A stretch of 64,000 nt of DNA from Rugalucina vietnamica. Lineage: Eukaryota; Mollusca; Bivalvia; Lucinida; Lucinidae. Location of the stretch: the NCBI GenBank assembly GCA_964017185.1, contig OZ024879.1:39148383-39212382 (forward strand). The letters are read 5' to 3'. The notes under the pieces are model-generated. The model had not been told where the DNA came from. It was given only the letters and a program-made list of their open reading frames with translations, and did no database searches. The translations under genes were made by a program, and so were the position numbers. Below are positions 1 to 10,260 of the stretch, one piece after another (position 1 is the stretch's first letter; every line of letters starts with the position of its first letter).

Positions 1-55
1 AAAAGCCTAGTCATTTCTTCGGCTCAATCATTCTGTTCTACAGACCAAGACTACG

Positions 56-256
56 ATGGACCACCTTCGCTGCATGACATCAGAGCTTTACTGGGCACAC
101 CGTTGCTACGACAGGGCGTACGAACAAATTGAAGTACTTACCGACAAGCTGGAGGAGCTGACTACGAGATATGCGTCATCAGACAGACCATTAAGGCGAC
201 AGATAGCCATTAGAAAACGCACCATGAGGGCGCTGATATTTGTCTACTACAACTTG
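56..256 (+). pseudogene. Array gene copy A, truncated by internal deletion
   Basis: The first 66 or so codons match the other copies of the array gene, starting at the same ATG. At about 255 the sequence leaves the coding region and continues in spacer DNA (compare 1934 onward), so the last third of the protein, including the acidic tail, is missing. The window begins within its TATA element, so its promoter cannot be judged. Confidence 0.85.
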
Positions 257-376
257 ATTATCATTATTTGATTATGGCATTTTTGAACAATATCCAATTA
301 TTACGAGTTCACCCAGAATATGTCAAAATGGTTTTGAGCGAAATCAGGCTGTCACAAACATTGTATTAACTCTCTT

Positions 377-384
377 TATAAAAG
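377..384 (+). promoter_or_regulatory. TATA box of array gene copy B
   Basis: TATAAAAG lies 58 bp upstream of the ATG at 435, with an Inr-like TCATTCT about 30 bp downstream of it. The same arrangement recurs in copy C, so the repeat unit carries its own core promoter. Confidence 0.7.
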
Positions 385-434
385 CCTAGTCATTTCTTCG
401 GCTCAATCATTCTGTTCTACAGACCAAGACTACG

Positions 435-847
435 ATGGACCACCTTCGCTGCATGACATCAGAGCTTTACTGGGCACACCGTTGCTACGACAGGGCGTAC
501 GAACAAATTGAAGTACTTACCGACAAGCTGGAGGAGCTGACTACGAGATATGCGTCATCAGACAGACCATTTAGGCGACAGATAGCCATTAGAAAACGCA
601 CCATGAGGGCGCTGATATTTGTCTACTACAACTGTCTCAGACTGAAAAAAAGTCATATTTTGGATCTGCGCTTCAAAATATACGGAGAAGATCCGTTTAG
701 CTACGACAGCTTCCAGGGAGGGTTTTTTTTGAGGAGGAAGATGAATTGGAATACCACTTAGAAGAAGAAGACTACGTTTACGATTACGACGACTTCGATG
801 AATCGGACTATGGAGAAACAGACAACGAAGACTCACGGACAAATTAG
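435..847 (+). pseudogene. Array gene copy B: unknown basic/helical protein with acidic tail, frameshifted
   Basis: I do not recognise the family. From the ATG the frame encodes a Met-Asp start, a helix-prone segment rich in Tyr, Arg, Glu and Leu (about residues 8-40), a strongly basic stretch (about 45-60) and an aromatic stretch. A run of eight T at about 722 then shifts the frame and gives an early stop at 761. Read one frame over, a tail of Glu/Asp/Tyr codons runs open to TAG at 845-847, as it does in the other copies. No signal peptide or membrane segment is seen. The acidic end and basic middle suggest a nuclear or nucleic-acid-associated protein, but this is only inference. Confidence 0.7.
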
Positions 848-1092
848 GGTTTAGTCCCTTGCACAAAACGGCCCTTTTTTTGCTTTTACCGTAAAAACTA
901 TTACAATATTTAGGCTATCCTAGAACAATCCACTGTTGCGAGTTTATATGCTCATTGAGAGTTAACCGTGTAATATCGCTTATATGCATGTATTTTGGAA
1001 GTTCAACTAAAATTGTTGTTGTTGTTGTTGTTGTATCACTACTACTACTCTTAACTTTTTTATAATTATTATTATTTTTATTATTATTCCAG

Positions 1093-1155
1093 ATGGAAGA
1101 TCGTAATGCTAATGACACCGCCGTAGAAGAGGCACAGTTGGACCCAGTGATACAG
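1093..1155 (+). CDS. Candidate 63-bp coding exon in array unit B
   Basis: A 21-codon open segment starting with ATG (first residues MEDRNAND) lies exactly between ...TTATTATTCCAG and CAG/GTAAAT. That is a good acceptor with an upstream CTTAAC branch-like site and T-rich tract, and a good donor. The segment length is a multiple of three and the same structure is kept in unit C with a single Asp/Gly change. Whether it joins the upstream frame or starts a separate transcript is not shown by the sequence. Confidence 0.5.
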
Positions 1156-2053
1156 GTAAATATGATTTGTGTGGACAACAAAGGCACAGATCAGACGACG
1201 CATCTCACACACACCATACATTATTTTGTGACAAAGAATAATCGCGTATTATTATCATGCGTATATCTTAGGCATGCACACGACACTCAGTCATGTGCAA
1301 TCTGATCAGTGTCTTTGATATTACCATACCACTTACAATCTAGCATGAACCAACAGCTACATGTACGTATAGTTTGTATAGCCAACGCGTAATCGCAACG
1401 TAGAAAATTATGAAATAGGTTTTTTGAGAGTTACATGTACATGTCTGTTTTATACGCTTAAAACAATCGTGACTTTACTATACCACTTACAATCTAGCAT
1501 GAACCAACAGCTACATGTACGTATAGTTTGTATAGCCAACTGGTAACCGTAATATAGAAAATAATGAAGTTAGAGCAAGCATGTACATGTCACTTATTCA
1601 TGCTGTTGAGTATAGCATCCAAAGTAAGTCTGAGTGACTTACAAACTCAATACTGATCGGAAAAAATGATGATTGATCGTTTTTAGAAACAAACGTGAAC
1701 AGAAACGGTTTTTAAAAGAATGAAAAAGGGTATTCATCACAACAAAAACCTTGCGGATTTTTAAAATTGTACAAGTTATGATAGAAAATATACGTTTTGC
1801 ATTTCATTTGGTACACTTTATATAATGATGAGGATGAGAATTTTCAAATAGTAAAAACTTCTTCGTTAACAGTTCGTCGAAATTTTAGAAGGAACTGCCA
1901 AATTGACTAAACATATTTCAGTTTTTGACATTGATTATCATTATTTGATTATGGCATTTTTGAACAATATCCAATTATTACGAGTTCACCCACAATATGT
2001 CAAAATGGTTTTGAGCGAAATCAGGCTGTCACAAACATTGTATTAACTCTCTT

Positions 2054-2061
2054 TATAAAAG
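2054..2061 (+). promoter_or_regulatory. TATA box of array gene copy C
   Basis: TATAAAAG is 58 bp upstream of the ATG at 2112, identical in sequence and spacing to copy B. Confidence 0.7.
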
Positions 2062-2111
2062 CCTAGTCATTTCTTCGGCTCAATCATTCTGTTCTACAGA
2101 CCAAGACTACG

Positions 2112-2529
2112 ATGGACCACCTTCGCTGCATGACATCAGAGCTTTACTGGGCACACCGTTGCTACGACAGGGCGTACGAACAAACTGAAGTACTTACCGA
2201 CAAGCTGGAGGAGCTGACTACGAGATATGCGTCATCAGACAGACCATTTAGGCGACAGATAGCCATTAGAAAACGCACCATGAGGGCGCTGATATTTGTC
2301 TACTATAACTATCTCAGACTGAAAAAAAGTCATATTTTGGATCTGCGCTTCAAAATATACGGAGAAGATCCGTTTAGCTACGACAGCTTCCAGGGAGGGT
2401 TTTTTTGAGGAGGAAGATGAATTGGAAGACCACTTAGAAGAAGTAGAAGACTACGACGACGTTTACGACGACTTCGATGAATCGGACTATGGAGAAACAG
2501 ACGACGACGACGACTCACGGACAAATTAG
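2112..2529 (+). pseudogene. Array gene copy C, frameshifted at a T run
   Basis: This is the same unknown protein as copy B with a few substitutions (for example Ile to Thr at residue 25). A run of seven T at about 2400 ends the frame at TGA (2406-2408). The acidic tail continues open in the shifted frame to TAG at 2527-2529. Relative to copies B and D the tail differs by whole codons only, with more Asp codons near the end, which argues that it was translated until recently. Confidence 0.7.
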
Positions 2530-2772
2530 GGTTTAGTCCCTTACACAAATCGACCCTTTTTTTTGCTTTTACCGTAAAAACTATTACAATATTTAGGCTA
2601 TCCTAGAACAATCTACTGTTGCGAGTTTATATGCTCATTGAGAGTTAACCGAGTAATATTGCTTATATGCATGTATTTTGAAAGTTCTACTAAAATTGTT
2701 GTTGTTGTTGTTGTATCACTACTACTACTCTTAACCTTTTTATAATTATTATTATTTTTATTATTATTCCAG

Positions 2773-2835
2773 ATGGAAGATCGTAATGCTAATGGCACCG
2801 CCGTAGAAGAGGCACAGTTGGACCCAGTGATACAG
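2773..2835 (+). CDS. Candidate 63-bp coding exon in array unit C
   Basis: This is the counterpart of the exon-like segment at 1093-1155, with the same AG and GTAAAT borders and one amino-acid difference (Asp to Gly at codon 8). Confidence 0.5.
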
Positions 2836-3719
2836 GTAAATATGATTTGTGTGGACAACAAAGGCACAGATCAGACAACGCATCCCACACACACCATACA
2901 TTATTTTGTAACAAAGAATAATCGCGTATTATTATCATGCGTATATCTTAGGCATGCACACGACACTCAGTCATGTGCAATCTGATCAGTGTCTTTGATA
3001 TTACCATACCACTTACAATCTAGCATGAACCAACAGCTACATGTACGTATAGTTTGTATAGCCAACGCGTAATCGTAACGTAGAAAATAATGAAATAGGT
3101 TTGTTTTTAGTTACATGTACATGTCTGTTTTATACGCTTAAAACAATCGTGACTTTACTATACCACTTACAATCTAGCATGAACCTACAGCTACATGTAC
3201 GTATAGTTTGTATAGCCAACTGGCAACCGTAATATAGAAAATAATGAAGTTAGAGCAAGCATGTACATGTCACTTATTCATGCTGTTGAGTATAGCATCC
3301 AAAGTAAGTCTGAGTGACTTACAAACTCAATACTGATCGGAAAAAATGATGATTGATCGTTTTTAGAAACAAACGTGAACAGAAACGGTTTTTAAAAGAA
3401 TGAAAAAGGGTATTCATAACAAATCCTTGCGGTTTTTAAAATTGTACAAGTTATGATAGAAAATATACGTTTCGCATTTCATTTGGTACACTTTATATAA
3501 TGAGAATTTTCAAATAGTAAAAACTTCTTCGTTAACAGTTCGTCGAAATTTTAGAAGGAACTGCCAAATTGACTAAACATATTTCAGTTTTTGACATTGA
3601 TTATCATTATTTGATTATGGCATTTTTGAACAATATCCAATTATTACGAGTTCACCCACAATATGTCAAAATGGTTTTGAGCGAAATCAGGCTGTCACAA
3701 ACATTGTATTAACTCTCTT

Positions 3720-3727
3720 TACAAAAG
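3720..3727 (+). promoter_or_regulatory. Mutated TATA box of array gene copy D
   Basis: The position equivalent to TATAAAAG reads TACAAAAG, a T-to-C change at the third base that would be expected to weaken TBP binding. It is the only one of the three visible promoters with this change. Confidence 0.6.
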
Positions 3728-3777
3728 CCTAGTCATTTCTTCGGCTCAATCATTCTGTTCTACAGACCAAGACTACG

Positions 3778-4205
3778 ATGGACCACCTTCGCTGCATGAC
3801 ATCAGAGCTTTATTGGGCACACCGTTGCTACGACAGGGCATACGAACAAATTGAAGTACTTACCGACAAGCTGGAGCTGACTACGAGATATGCGTCATCA
3901 GACAGACCATTTAGGCGACAGATAGCCATTAGAAAACGCACCATGAGGGCGCTGATATTTGTCTACTATAACTATCTCAGACTGAAAAAAGTCATATTTT
4001 GGATCTGCGCTTCAAAATATACGGAGAAGATCCGTTTAGCTACGACAGCTTCCAGGGAGGGTTTTTTGAGGAGGAAGATGAATTGAAAGATCACTTAGAA
4101 GAAGAAGAAGAAGACTACGACGACGTTTACGATTACGACGACTGCGATGAATCGGACTATGGAGAAACAGACGACTACGACGACGGCGACTCACGGACAA
4201 ATTAG
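3778..4205 (+). pseudogene. Array gene copy D, frameshifted at an A run, tail intact
   Basis: This copy has the six-T version of the run before the tail, so the Phe-Phe-Glu-Glu junction and the whole acidic tail are in one frame to TAG at 4203-4205. Upstream, however, the A run at about 3984 has six instead of seven bases, which shifts the first part out of frame, and one Glu codon is missing at about 3876. The tail alternates Glu runs with Asp-Asp-Tyr blocks. Confidence 0.7.
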
Positions 4206-4263
4206 GGTTTAGTCCCTTACACAAAACGGCCCTTTTTAGGGGCAACCAAATTCATAGAAAGAA

Positions 4264-4514
4264 AGGTACAAGTAGGCAAAGATCAGGAAAAGGCGCAATC
4301 AGAGAATGATTCCCACTCCAAAAACCGAGGTGGGAAAAAAACCAAAGTAACAATCAGGTACTTATACCATTAAAACATTTCGTAAGCCGAATGAGCAGCT
4401 ATTTCCCAATAGGTGGCCACTCAGTTACCTTAACTTAACTAAAATATGAAAACACACATAATGTGCCAACAGCACAAAATAATTTAAACACCAAGACATG
4501 AAACAAAAAGAACC
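4264..4514 (-). mobile_element. 3'-end fragment of RT element family 1
   Basis: On the minus strand this ends in ...CCTACTTGTACCTTT, the 3' terminus shared with copies at 6515, 10261, 23094 and 26439. Only about 250 bp of 3' UTR is kept, typical of 5' truncation during target-primed reverse transcription. It lies about 28 bp beyond the truncated end of the array gene copy D. Confidence 0.75.
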
Positions 4515-4617
4515 TTACCTAATGTCGACCCACACACACAAGTGTTCACTTTTGCACATGCATCGAAGTGAGCTCACCAATTAACCCCTACCCCACCGAC
4601 TTCCGCTTAGTATGACA

Positions 4618-5215
4618 TTTAACATACGGTCGTAAAGTTTCATGAGTCTCAAGTACCGTAGGCAAACCAGTGCACACCCGGACAAGCAGTCGCAAGATGC
4701 GGTGTGACATCGGTACATGTAAGCGTACATACACATGCTCATACTTGCATGTATTTACGCATGGTCTAACGATGTATGTAGCACAGACAAAACCAGTGCA
4801 CACCGGACAAGCAGTCGCAAGATGTGGTGTGACATCGGTACATGTTAGCGTACATACACGCGCTCATACAGCTGTTATACTTGTTTGTATTTACGCATGG
4901 TCTAACGGTGCACGTAGCAAAACCAGTAAACACCCTGACAAGCAGCCGCAAGATGCGATGTGGCATCTGTTCGCATCTCACCTATTTACATGTATAAAAA
5001 GTTAGTATTGATAAAACCCGTAAAACTTGTTCGTTTATATGTGTACCGCCGCAAACATGAACCACAGTATAACCCAGACTAGTATCCACAATATGCGGTA
5101 TATAGTTTATTATGAAATTTAACATGCGGTCGTAAAGTTTCATGAATCTCACGTACCGTAGGCAAAACAGTGCAACCCAGGGATGCGGTGTTACAACGGT
5201 TCATCGACATGAACC
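4618..5215. repeat. Minisatellite-like tandem repeat, ~127-bp sub-unit
   Basis: The segment beginning AAACCAGTGCACAC recurs near 4663, 4789 and 4918. A flanking motif (TTTAACATACGGTCGTAAAG) recurs near 4618 and 5118. Open frames across it on both strands are products of the repeat and show no protein features. Confidence 0.75.
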
Positions 5216-5994
5216 CATGTCAAAAAACCTAGTGAATGACCCGTAAAACGCATCATGCCAACAAGGTACCTATCCCAGGACATCAGCATAAATTCGGAGC
5301 ATTAGTATGTTTAATCATCAACCTTATTTCCACACTGGCATCAATACATGTACGTTTATTAAAATTGAGCAATGCTATAAATGTTTAAAACAACACGGGG
5401 TCGTAAAGCCTTACGTACAGAATGAACTCTTCGAATATATGAGTGGAATATATGAGTGATTAAATGTGTTACTTGATTTTTATTTTATGACATGGGTTAT
5501 GTTTGTGTCCTTGTTTATGATCTCTGACTCGTATTCAGACTATGTCTATCCCTTCAATACTGAACAACGGATGTTTAGTTTTGGGGAAGGACTGTGTCAC
5601 GAATATGCGTTATATGTATATCTTTAATTTGCACAAGAATCCATATTTGGTTATGTTGAAACTAAAATAAAATGCTACATTTATTTGTTTATTACTAAAA
5701 TATTCACCTCAGACACCATTTGGTTAATCAAAGCCAAATTTTATGAAGGGGGAATGAAAACTTAAAAAAATATAAATAGTCCAGGTCACATGACCAAATC
5801 TATCGGTTATGTTTGAAAATATTGTTGATGAACTTTTCATATTAGAAAATACTTCGAATAAGTGTTATAATTGCATATCAAGGAGGCACTAAGGTAACAC
5901 TCTGAAAGACCACTGTACAACAGCTCCTATTTTGCTTATATAACAGCAAAGAGTAAAATACATCTAAACATCATAAAACATTTATAAAAAGTAG
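5216..5994. other. No recognisable feature
   Basis: This is AT-rich sequence with no open frame of note, no terminal repeats and no similarity to the other repeats in the window that I can see. Confidence 0.5.
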
Positions 5995-6240
5995 CAAATC
6001 TGAAAGCTGTTTGCGATATAAGTATTTTCAAATCAACGCAAAAAATGCTATTATATTTATCCAAGAACTATAATGGGGTTTAGTACAAAGGTTTTGTCAA
6101 TTTGTTTATGTTCAAACTTCTGTTTTCCCACCTAGCGACGCCTAAGATTGACATGCTAAAGGCGGAGGGTCAAATATCAAGATTTACTCTTGGAATTCAT
6201 CTTTTTGTGGTTGTCAATGGTTGGTCATTAGCAGACTTTT

Positions 6241-6385
6241 TTTAAATTCAGTTTTACGTCCCTTTCAAGATTATTTCAGCTCATATGAGACGGGCCAATC
6301 AGTAGGTGGGGCGAAAACGGGAGAACCCCGAGAAAAACCACCTGACACACCCGCAAGCAGAACTTGGCTTGTCTCACATGTGGCT
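6241..6385 (-). mobile_element. SINE family A, tail fragment
   Basis: It matches the body of the elements at 11872 and 39622, including ATGAGACGGGCCAATCAG and the 3' tail that reads GGGACGTAAAAC on the minus strand. The tRNA-like head is missing. Confidence 0.75.
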
Positions 6386-6514
6386 TCAATGTTTCATATG
6401 GGGATAGATGAATACAACAAATGTAGCTCCCATATTGCTACTTTAGCAACCAATTATGGATCGTAAAGCTTAAACTTGTTCGCAATCCGTGGAAAGGCTT
6501 GACCGTGTAATTCT

Positions 6515-6812
6515 AGAGACGGACCCCCTGTTACTGATCGTTCCAAGGCGATACTTCTGTGGTTGTTCTTTGTTTTACGTCTTGGTGTTTAAAATGTTTG
6601 TGCTGTTGGCGCCTTATGTATGTTTTCATATTTTAGTTAAGGTAACTGAGTGGCCACCTATTGGGAAAATAGCTGCTCATTCGGCTAACGATATGTTTTC
6701 ATAGTATAAGTACCTTATAGTTAGTTTGGTTTTTTCCCACCTCGGTTTTTGGAGTGGGAATCTTTTTCTATTTGCGCCTTTTCATGATCTTTGCCTACAT
6801 GTACCTTTTTTG
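6515..6812 (+). mobile_element. 3'-end fragment of RT element family 1, opposite orientation
   Basis: It carries the last 300 bp of the family 3' UTR (GTGGCCACCTATTGGGAAAA, CCCACCTCGGTTTTTGGAG) and ends in TGTACCTTTTTT. It is the only copy in the window in plus orientation. Confidence 0.75.
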
Positions 6813-7489
6813 CGATACAAATATTTTCAAATCTACGATATTTATCCAAGAACTATAATGGGGTCTAGTACAAGGGTTTTTAATAAATCGTTTTTGTCAA
6901 TTTGTTTGTTTATGTTCGTATCTGCAATGCAATTCAAAATTCTGTTTTCCCACCTAGCGACGCCTAAAATTGACATGCTTAAGGCGGAGAGTCAAATATC
7001 AAGATTTACTCTTGGAACTCATCTTTATGTGTTTTTCATTGGTTGGTCATTAGCAGAATTTAAAAATTGGGAAGCATGTTGCAAAGTTAACAAGAGGCTG
7101 TAGGAATAGGCGAGATCGGGATCGACCGTACCAATCGCTGCAAATGCGCTTTGTTATAACACAGACCGTTGCAAATTCGAAAAATCGAAACCCAAAAGTC
7201 AGTTTTTGCGTCTTATGTTACCACTAGCACAGAGACCAGACAAGGTGATCGTACTTCATGGTGATCAGCATGTCATAGCTGCTAAGGAGACTCACAAGGA
7301 ACTCCAAGATGCCAGACAACACAATACTCCAATTCAACGTCAAAGTTTCATATGGGGATAGATGAATACAACAAATGTAGCTCCCATATTGCTACTTTAG
7401 CAACCAATTATGGATCGTAAAACTTAAACTTGTTCGTAATCCGTGGTTTTGAATGGGAAAAATGCAACTTGAATAATGGAAATTCCAAC

Positions 7490-7566
7490 CCTTGAGCTTA
7501 AGTAGCCGAAACCATGACATGGCCCATCCCCTTTCTCATTAATATGTTCACTGCTCCTAAAGGGCA
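7490..7566 (-). repeat. Dispersed repeat, inverted relative to 33958-34043
   Basis: The stretch around AGTAGCCGAAACCATG and CCCCTTTCTCATTAATATG is the reverse complement, with a few changes, of a segment near 33960-34040. Its element type is unknown. Confidence 0.6.
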
Positions 7567-8070
7567 TCAGTTGTAATTTTTATCTGACAGTATGCAATAG
7601 AAATGATGCTAGTTTTGATAAGTACAAAGAAAGCTCTTGGTCAACATTTGCTTCAGATGTTGTTATGCTGTCATCCCTAAAAAGATATTTTCGTGAATTA
7701 TTAAAGCCAGATGTACGTAACTGATCTGACGGTAGAGCTTTTTTATTGTTTGCATGTGAGTGTATTTTGATGTCCTACATACGAAAATGGAAAAGAAATT
7801 GATACCGTTCCGAGCTTGTTTTCGAGATATCGGCCTTCAAAATCGTCATACGCATGTTACTTTGAGTGTCTTCAATAACGTACATCTTGCATTCATCTAG
7901 AACCTTATCAATGAGGTGTCGAAGAGAACGTTCGCCGTCACCCTTGTAAATATCCACATATTTTAATTACGTTGTTTGTGACTCCTACCATGGTTTACTC
8001 CATGTGTGACGGGATAGCCTCCCTTGGTAGAATACGTTGGTGCATTATATCGTATTAATTAATTGTATTA
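7567..8070. other. No recognisable feature
   Basis: No repeat match or coding signal is seen. The minus frame at 7775-7957 is short and without family resemblance. Confidence 0.4.
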
Positions 8071-8071
8071 A

Positions 8072-8203
8072 TTGGAGGGCCCCCGCCCATTGGGGCCTAG
8101 GAGAAATAGATGGGCTGCTTGTGCCTCCAGGCAAAGCTTCTAACCGACCATCTAATTACTGGTTAACCGCTCATGTACTTATTGGCTTAGTTGGGTGGTT
8201 ATA
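8072..8203 (+). mobile_element. SINE family B, head portion
   Basis: It starts GGGCCCCCGCCCATTGGGGC and continues through GGGCTGCTTGTGCCTCCAGG and GGTTAACCGCTCATG, matching the complete copy at 12115. The sequence leaves the SINE at about 8203, and the missing 3' part reappears at about 9745. Confidence 0.7.
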
Positions 8204-9728
8204 GCAAACACACATGTGTGTTTGCTTTAGGATAAACGTACGTAAGAAATTTAGACTAAAAAATCTACATACCTTACCGAACAAAACCGACGGTTAGGCG
8301 GCCATTAATGTTGGGCGCAGACATTTTTGTCGGCATGCGCAATGTGTCTTTCAGATGTCGGGAAATTTGTACTTTCTTTTTCTTTTTTCGGCTGAACATT
8401 TTTCTTTGTCAAACATATTTCCAATTTCAGATCATATTTGTCTCCAAAATGTAAAAATATAAGATAAATACACAATTTACAAATGCAGACGACGATGAAG
8501 ATTGGTTTTTCGAAATTACACCGTTAAAATCCTCGTATTATAGCAAACCAGTCAACAAGGCAATATAAACGCTCGAAAAAACAAGCGTCTGCGAGGTGTA
8601 CCTAAAGCAGGTAACCGGCGAAATTATCGAGACGTTTCGAACAGACGGAAATTACGCCGTGAATAGCGTGCCTGGTTATTTTTGGGGGACAATATTTGAG
8701 GTTTGAAGGAACAGAAGGAAAACATTTAAGGGAGCTACCTACCTAGGTCTACCTAAAAACCTAACTAGGTCTACCTAACTACCAAGGTCTACCTGCCTAC
8801 CAAGGTCTACCTACCTAACTAGGTCTACCAACCTAGGTCTACCTACCTAGGTCTACTTTCCAAGGTCTACCTACCTAAGTCTACTAACCAAGGTTTATCT
8901 ACCTTGGTCTACTTACCAAGGTTCCCTTTCCTAGGTTTACTTACCTATGTCTTAGTCTACCTATCTAGGTCTACCTTCCAAGGTCTACTTATCTAGGTCT
9001 ACTTACCAAGGTCAAGTTATCAAGGTCTACATACCTAGGTCTACTTCCAATGTCTACATACCTAGGTCTACTTACCAAGGTTTATCTACCTAGGTCTACT
9101 TACCTTAGTCTATCGAACTAGGTCTACTTACCAAGGTCTCACTTCCGGGGTCTACTTACCAAGGTCTGTTTACCAAGGTCTACCTTCTATGGTATACTCA
9201 CCAAGTCTACTTACCAAGATCTACCCACCTAGGTCGACTTACCAAAGTCTACCTACTAAGTCTATTAACCAATATCTACCTACCAAAACCTACATACTAA
9301 GTCTACTTCCAATGTCTACTAACCTATTTCTACCTACCAAGGTCTAACTATCTACGTCTGCTTACCAAAGTTTACTTACTTAGGTCTACCTACCTAGGTC
9401 TACTTACCAAGGTATACATACCTATCTATGTCTACTTACCAAAGTCTACTTACCTAGGTCTACCTACCTAGGTCTCCTTCCCAAGGTCTACCTACCTAGG
9501 TCTACTTACCTGGGTCTACCTACTATGTCTACTTACCAAGGTCTACGTCCGGGGTCTACTTACCTAGGTCTACTTACCTAGGTCTACGTACCAAGGTCTA
9601 CTTACCAAGATCTACCTACCTAGGTTTACCTACAAGGTCTACTTACTCAGGTCTACTAAAATAGATGGATAGCTGGATACACTTATTGACAAAAAAATCC
9701 CAGCATACGGTTTTCCGTGTGTGTTTGC
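8204..9728. mobile_element. Candidate insertion with short terminal inverted repeats, carrying a minisatellite
   Basis: It interrupts SINE family B. Its left end is a perfect 22-bp palindrome (8204-8225, built on GCAAACACACA), and its right end at 9717-9728 reads TGTGTGTTTGC, the inverted complement of the left 11 bases. No coding capacity is seen and no clear target duplication was found, so the boundaries are tentative. Confidence 0.4.
8735..9658. repeat. Degenerate minisatellite of ~14-bp AGGTCTACTTACC-type units
   Basis: About 925 bp consist of variants of AGGTCTAC(C/T)TACC(T/A)A. Many junctions create CCTAGG or CCAAGG. Unit length wanders between about 10 and 20 bp, so this is an old, degenerate array. 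It has no unique spacers between exact repeats and is not a CRISPR. Confidence 0.9.
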
Positions 9729-9744
9729 AGATAAGGCAGCGTGC

Positions 9745-9885
9745 CTTTATTTCATATTATTTATGTGGCGCATTTTGGGTGTCATGACATCCTAATGTTG
9801 GGTAAAAGTCCCATAAAATGGAGGCAACGTCCCGACATGACCATTGCTGTTGACTGGGGCGTAAAGCATCAATTCAAACAAATTC
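9745..9885 (+). mobile_element. SINE family B, tail portion
   Basis: It contains TGTCATGACATCCTAATGTTG, the CCCGACATGACCATTGC block and GGGGCGTAAAGCATCAATT, the 3' part of SINE B as seen at 12300-12420. It probably completes the head at 8072-8203. Confidence 0.6.
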
Positions 9886-10084
9886 AAATTAATTGGAGTG
9901 CTAGTAATATGCAAATTAAAAATTCAAAACTTTGAGAAGCGTGTAAGTCTTGACTATATAGCGCAGTAAACCACCCAAGATTTTCCAACGACGGGGTTTG
10001 CTGCCTCTTTGCTGTGGTTTGGCTCGGTTGTTCGTTACACATTTTTATATTTTTGCAGACAGTACTGTCAAAATTAAGTTGTAT

Positions 10085-10160
10085 GCAAAATGGAACAGCG
10101 TCTCGACATGACAATAGCTTTTGACTGAGCACTAATAAAGCCGCAGCTCAAACAAACAAT
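10085..10160 (+). mobile_element. SINE family B, degraded tail
   Basis: The segment with TCTCGACATGACAATAGC and GACTGAGCACTAATAAAG is a diverged version of the SINE B 3' block. Confidence 0.4.
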
Positions 10161-10260
10161 TTTAATTTTAAAATCTTGTGACAGGATAAGGATTATGATA
10201 TCAGTGGTTGTCTTTTTTCATATGTAGCGCTGTGTTTCATTGCTGCCCACTGATTTGCAA

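Larger units (their letters stand above)
1..4235 (+). repeat. Tandem array of a ~1.67-kb gene-bearing unit (four copies, two complete)
   Basis: The start of the unit recurs at 1, 380, 2057 and 3723, giving periods of 1677 and 1666 bp. Each unit holds a TATA box, a short leader, a main reading frame with an acidic tail, a TTG microsatellite, a candidate 63-bp exon, an internal direct repeat of about 60 bp (near 1325 and 1479) and an AT-rich spacer. The first copy (1-379) is a deletion product: its coding part jumps at about 255 to the spacer that normally lies about 1.3 kb downstream. The last copy stops at about 4235, where unrelated repeat sequence begins. Copies B and C differ by scattered substitutions and small indels, so the duplication is recent but not fresh. 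Confidence 0.93.
5995..7447. repeat. Direct duplication of a ~350-bp segment, with later insertions
   Basis: The block 5995-6240 recurs at 6812-7058 (both contain CCCACCTAGCGACGCCTAA), and 6386-6494 recurs at 7346-7447 (both contain GGGGATAGATGAATACAACA). The first copy is split by a SINE fragment and bordered by an RT-element 3' end, so the duplication predates or accompanied those insertions. No convincing gene lies in it; the 125-residue frame at 6726 spans element and repeat junctions. Confidence 0.7.

Noticed and set aside
722-735. Programmed frameshift site before the acidic tail
   Set aside because: The T-run length differs in each copy and copy D is shifted elsewhere, so slippage or sequencing error is more likely than a conserved recoding signal.
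4588-5005. Overlapping 111- and 71-residue frames
   Set aside because: They follow the 127-bp tandem repeat on both strands; His/Thr/Tyr bias comes from CATACA-type motifs.
6726-7103. 125-residue hydrophobic frame
   Set aside because: It runs from an RT-element 3' UTR into a duplicated non-coding block, so it is a junction artefact.
8735-9658. CRISPR-like array
   Set aside because: Units are contiguous and degenerate with no unique spacers, in eukaryotic repeat context.
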